Of a stretch of DNA of 5,630 nt, positions 5,474 to 5,630 are shown in pieces. The notes beneath the pieces were generated by a model. That model saw nothing but the letters and a program-made list of their open reading frames with translations. It was not told the origin of the DNA and searched no databases. The position numbers were made by a program, and so were the translations under genes. Positions within the stretch are counted from its first letter, which is position 1; each line of letters opens with the position of its first letter. Source of the DNA: Gammaproteobacteria bacterium. GTDB taxonomy: Bacteria; Pseudomonadota; Gammaproteobacteria; UBA6429. Where the stretch lies: the NCBI GenBank assembly GCA_003232015.1, contig QIKU01000216.1, positions 1 through 5,630 of the forward strand, in the 5' to 3' direction.

Positions 5474-5630
5474 TTTGAAAAAGGATATTTAATCAGGTTT
5501 ACATTGTAGTATTTTACCTGATCAGAAACTTCGTCACCAATCCATTCTGGAATAGAAAATGCTTCATCTTCACTTTGTAATTCAATTTCAGCCACTATCA
5601 AACCTGCATTATCACCGGAAAACACATCAA
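5461..5630 (-). CDS. CYTH/TTM-family triphosphatase, C-terminal part (5' end outside the window)
   Basis: The open frame enters from the right edge and ends at TAG (5463-5461), giving 55 visible residues starting DVFSGDNAGL. The strand LIVAEIELQSEDEAF carries the alternating acidic pattern (EIE, then E-D-E) of CYTH metal-binding strands. The tail YYNVNLIKYPFSKW is the C-terminal helix I recognise from short single-domain bacterial triphosphate tunnel metalloenzymes such as those of Nitrosomonas and Clostridium. Those are about 155 residues, so roughly 100 residues lie outside. Characterised members hydrolyse tripolyphosphate or other triphosphates in the cytoplasm with a divalent metal; the substrate here is unknown. 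It is the first visible gene of the minus-strand series and overlaps or directly abuts the YkuD gene. No stop or frameshift breaks the visible part. Confidence 0.85.
   Translation of the reverse strand, partial: DVFSGDNAGLIVAEIELQSEDEAFSIPEWIGDEVSDQVKYYNVNLIKYPFSKWSS
5468..5471 (-). promoter_or_regulatory. Shine-Dalgarno for a possible TTG start of the YkuD gene
   Basis: GGAG on the minus strand is nine bases before an in-frame TTG at 5458-5456. Using it would put the start two bases after the TAG of the CYTH gene (5463-5461). That matches the two-base gap before nagZ and removes the overlap. The annotated ATG has only a pyrimidine/A-rich leader. Confidence 0.4.

Noticed and set aside
5068..5509. 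Two + strand open frames of 82 and 63 codons opposite the YkuD gene
   Set aside because: Both are antisense to a gene with an intact catalytic motif; their translations look like low-information shadows.
1..5630. CRISPR array, tRNA, rRNA, insertion sequence or phage genes
   Set aside because: No regularly spaced repeats, cloverleaf-like sequences, transposase or phage motifs were seen; coding genes account for nearly all of the window.

Overview
This 5.6 kb window looks like chromosomal housekeeping DNA from a moderately AT-rich gammaproteobacterium (roughly 40% GC by eye). The evidence is the set of gene families: a CsiV-family periplasmic protein, a proteobacterial NagZ, a Pseudomonas-type methylthioinosine phosphorylase, a PRK09162-like hypoxanthine-guanine phosphoribosyltransferase and a YnaI-like MscS channel. 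The exact genus cannot be read from the sequence. I see no mobile element, CRISPR array, tRNA or rRNA.

Layout, left to right. Positions 1-94 hold a REP-like palindromic intergenic repeat. A peptide deformylase gene (def type, complement 95-607) follows. It diverges from a csiV-like gene (736-1482, + strand) across a 128 bp region that carries a partial 16 bp tandem repeat, a candidate sigma-70 promoter and a perfect 8+8 bp inverted repeat. csiV converges with a tight series of six genes, all on the minus strand and read right to left: a CYTH/TTM triphosphatase (its C-terminal end only, cut by the window edge at 5630), a signal-less YkuD-domain protein, nagZ, a YnaI-like mechanosensitive channel, hpt, and an S-methyl-5'-thioinosine phosphorylase. 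Gaps between these genes are about 2, 2, 20, 14 and 17 nt; the first is a 13 nt overlap if the ATG start of the YkuD gene is used. One transcript starting to the right of the window is therefore likely.

Two functional themes stand out. The first is cytoplasmic peptidoglycan recycling. NagZ removes GlcNAc from anhydro-muropeptides, and the co-transcribed YkuD protein has an intact Cys/His active site but no export signal. It is best explained as a cytoplasmic L,D-carboxypeptidase of the ElsL kind rather than a periplasmic cross-linking enzyme. The second is 6-oxopurine salvage. The methylthioinosine phosphorylase releases hypoxanthine, and the phosphoribosyltransferase encoded just upstream converts hypoxanthine to IMP. 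CsiV, a periplasmic peptidoglycan-assembly factor, lies next to the operon in convergent orientation and extends the cell-wall theme.

Nothing here is a clearly undescribed system. The points most worth a second look are the cytosolic YkuD-NagZ pairing, the unresolved YkuD start codon, the role of the channel and the triphosphatase in the operon, and the repeats in the def/csiV divergent region.
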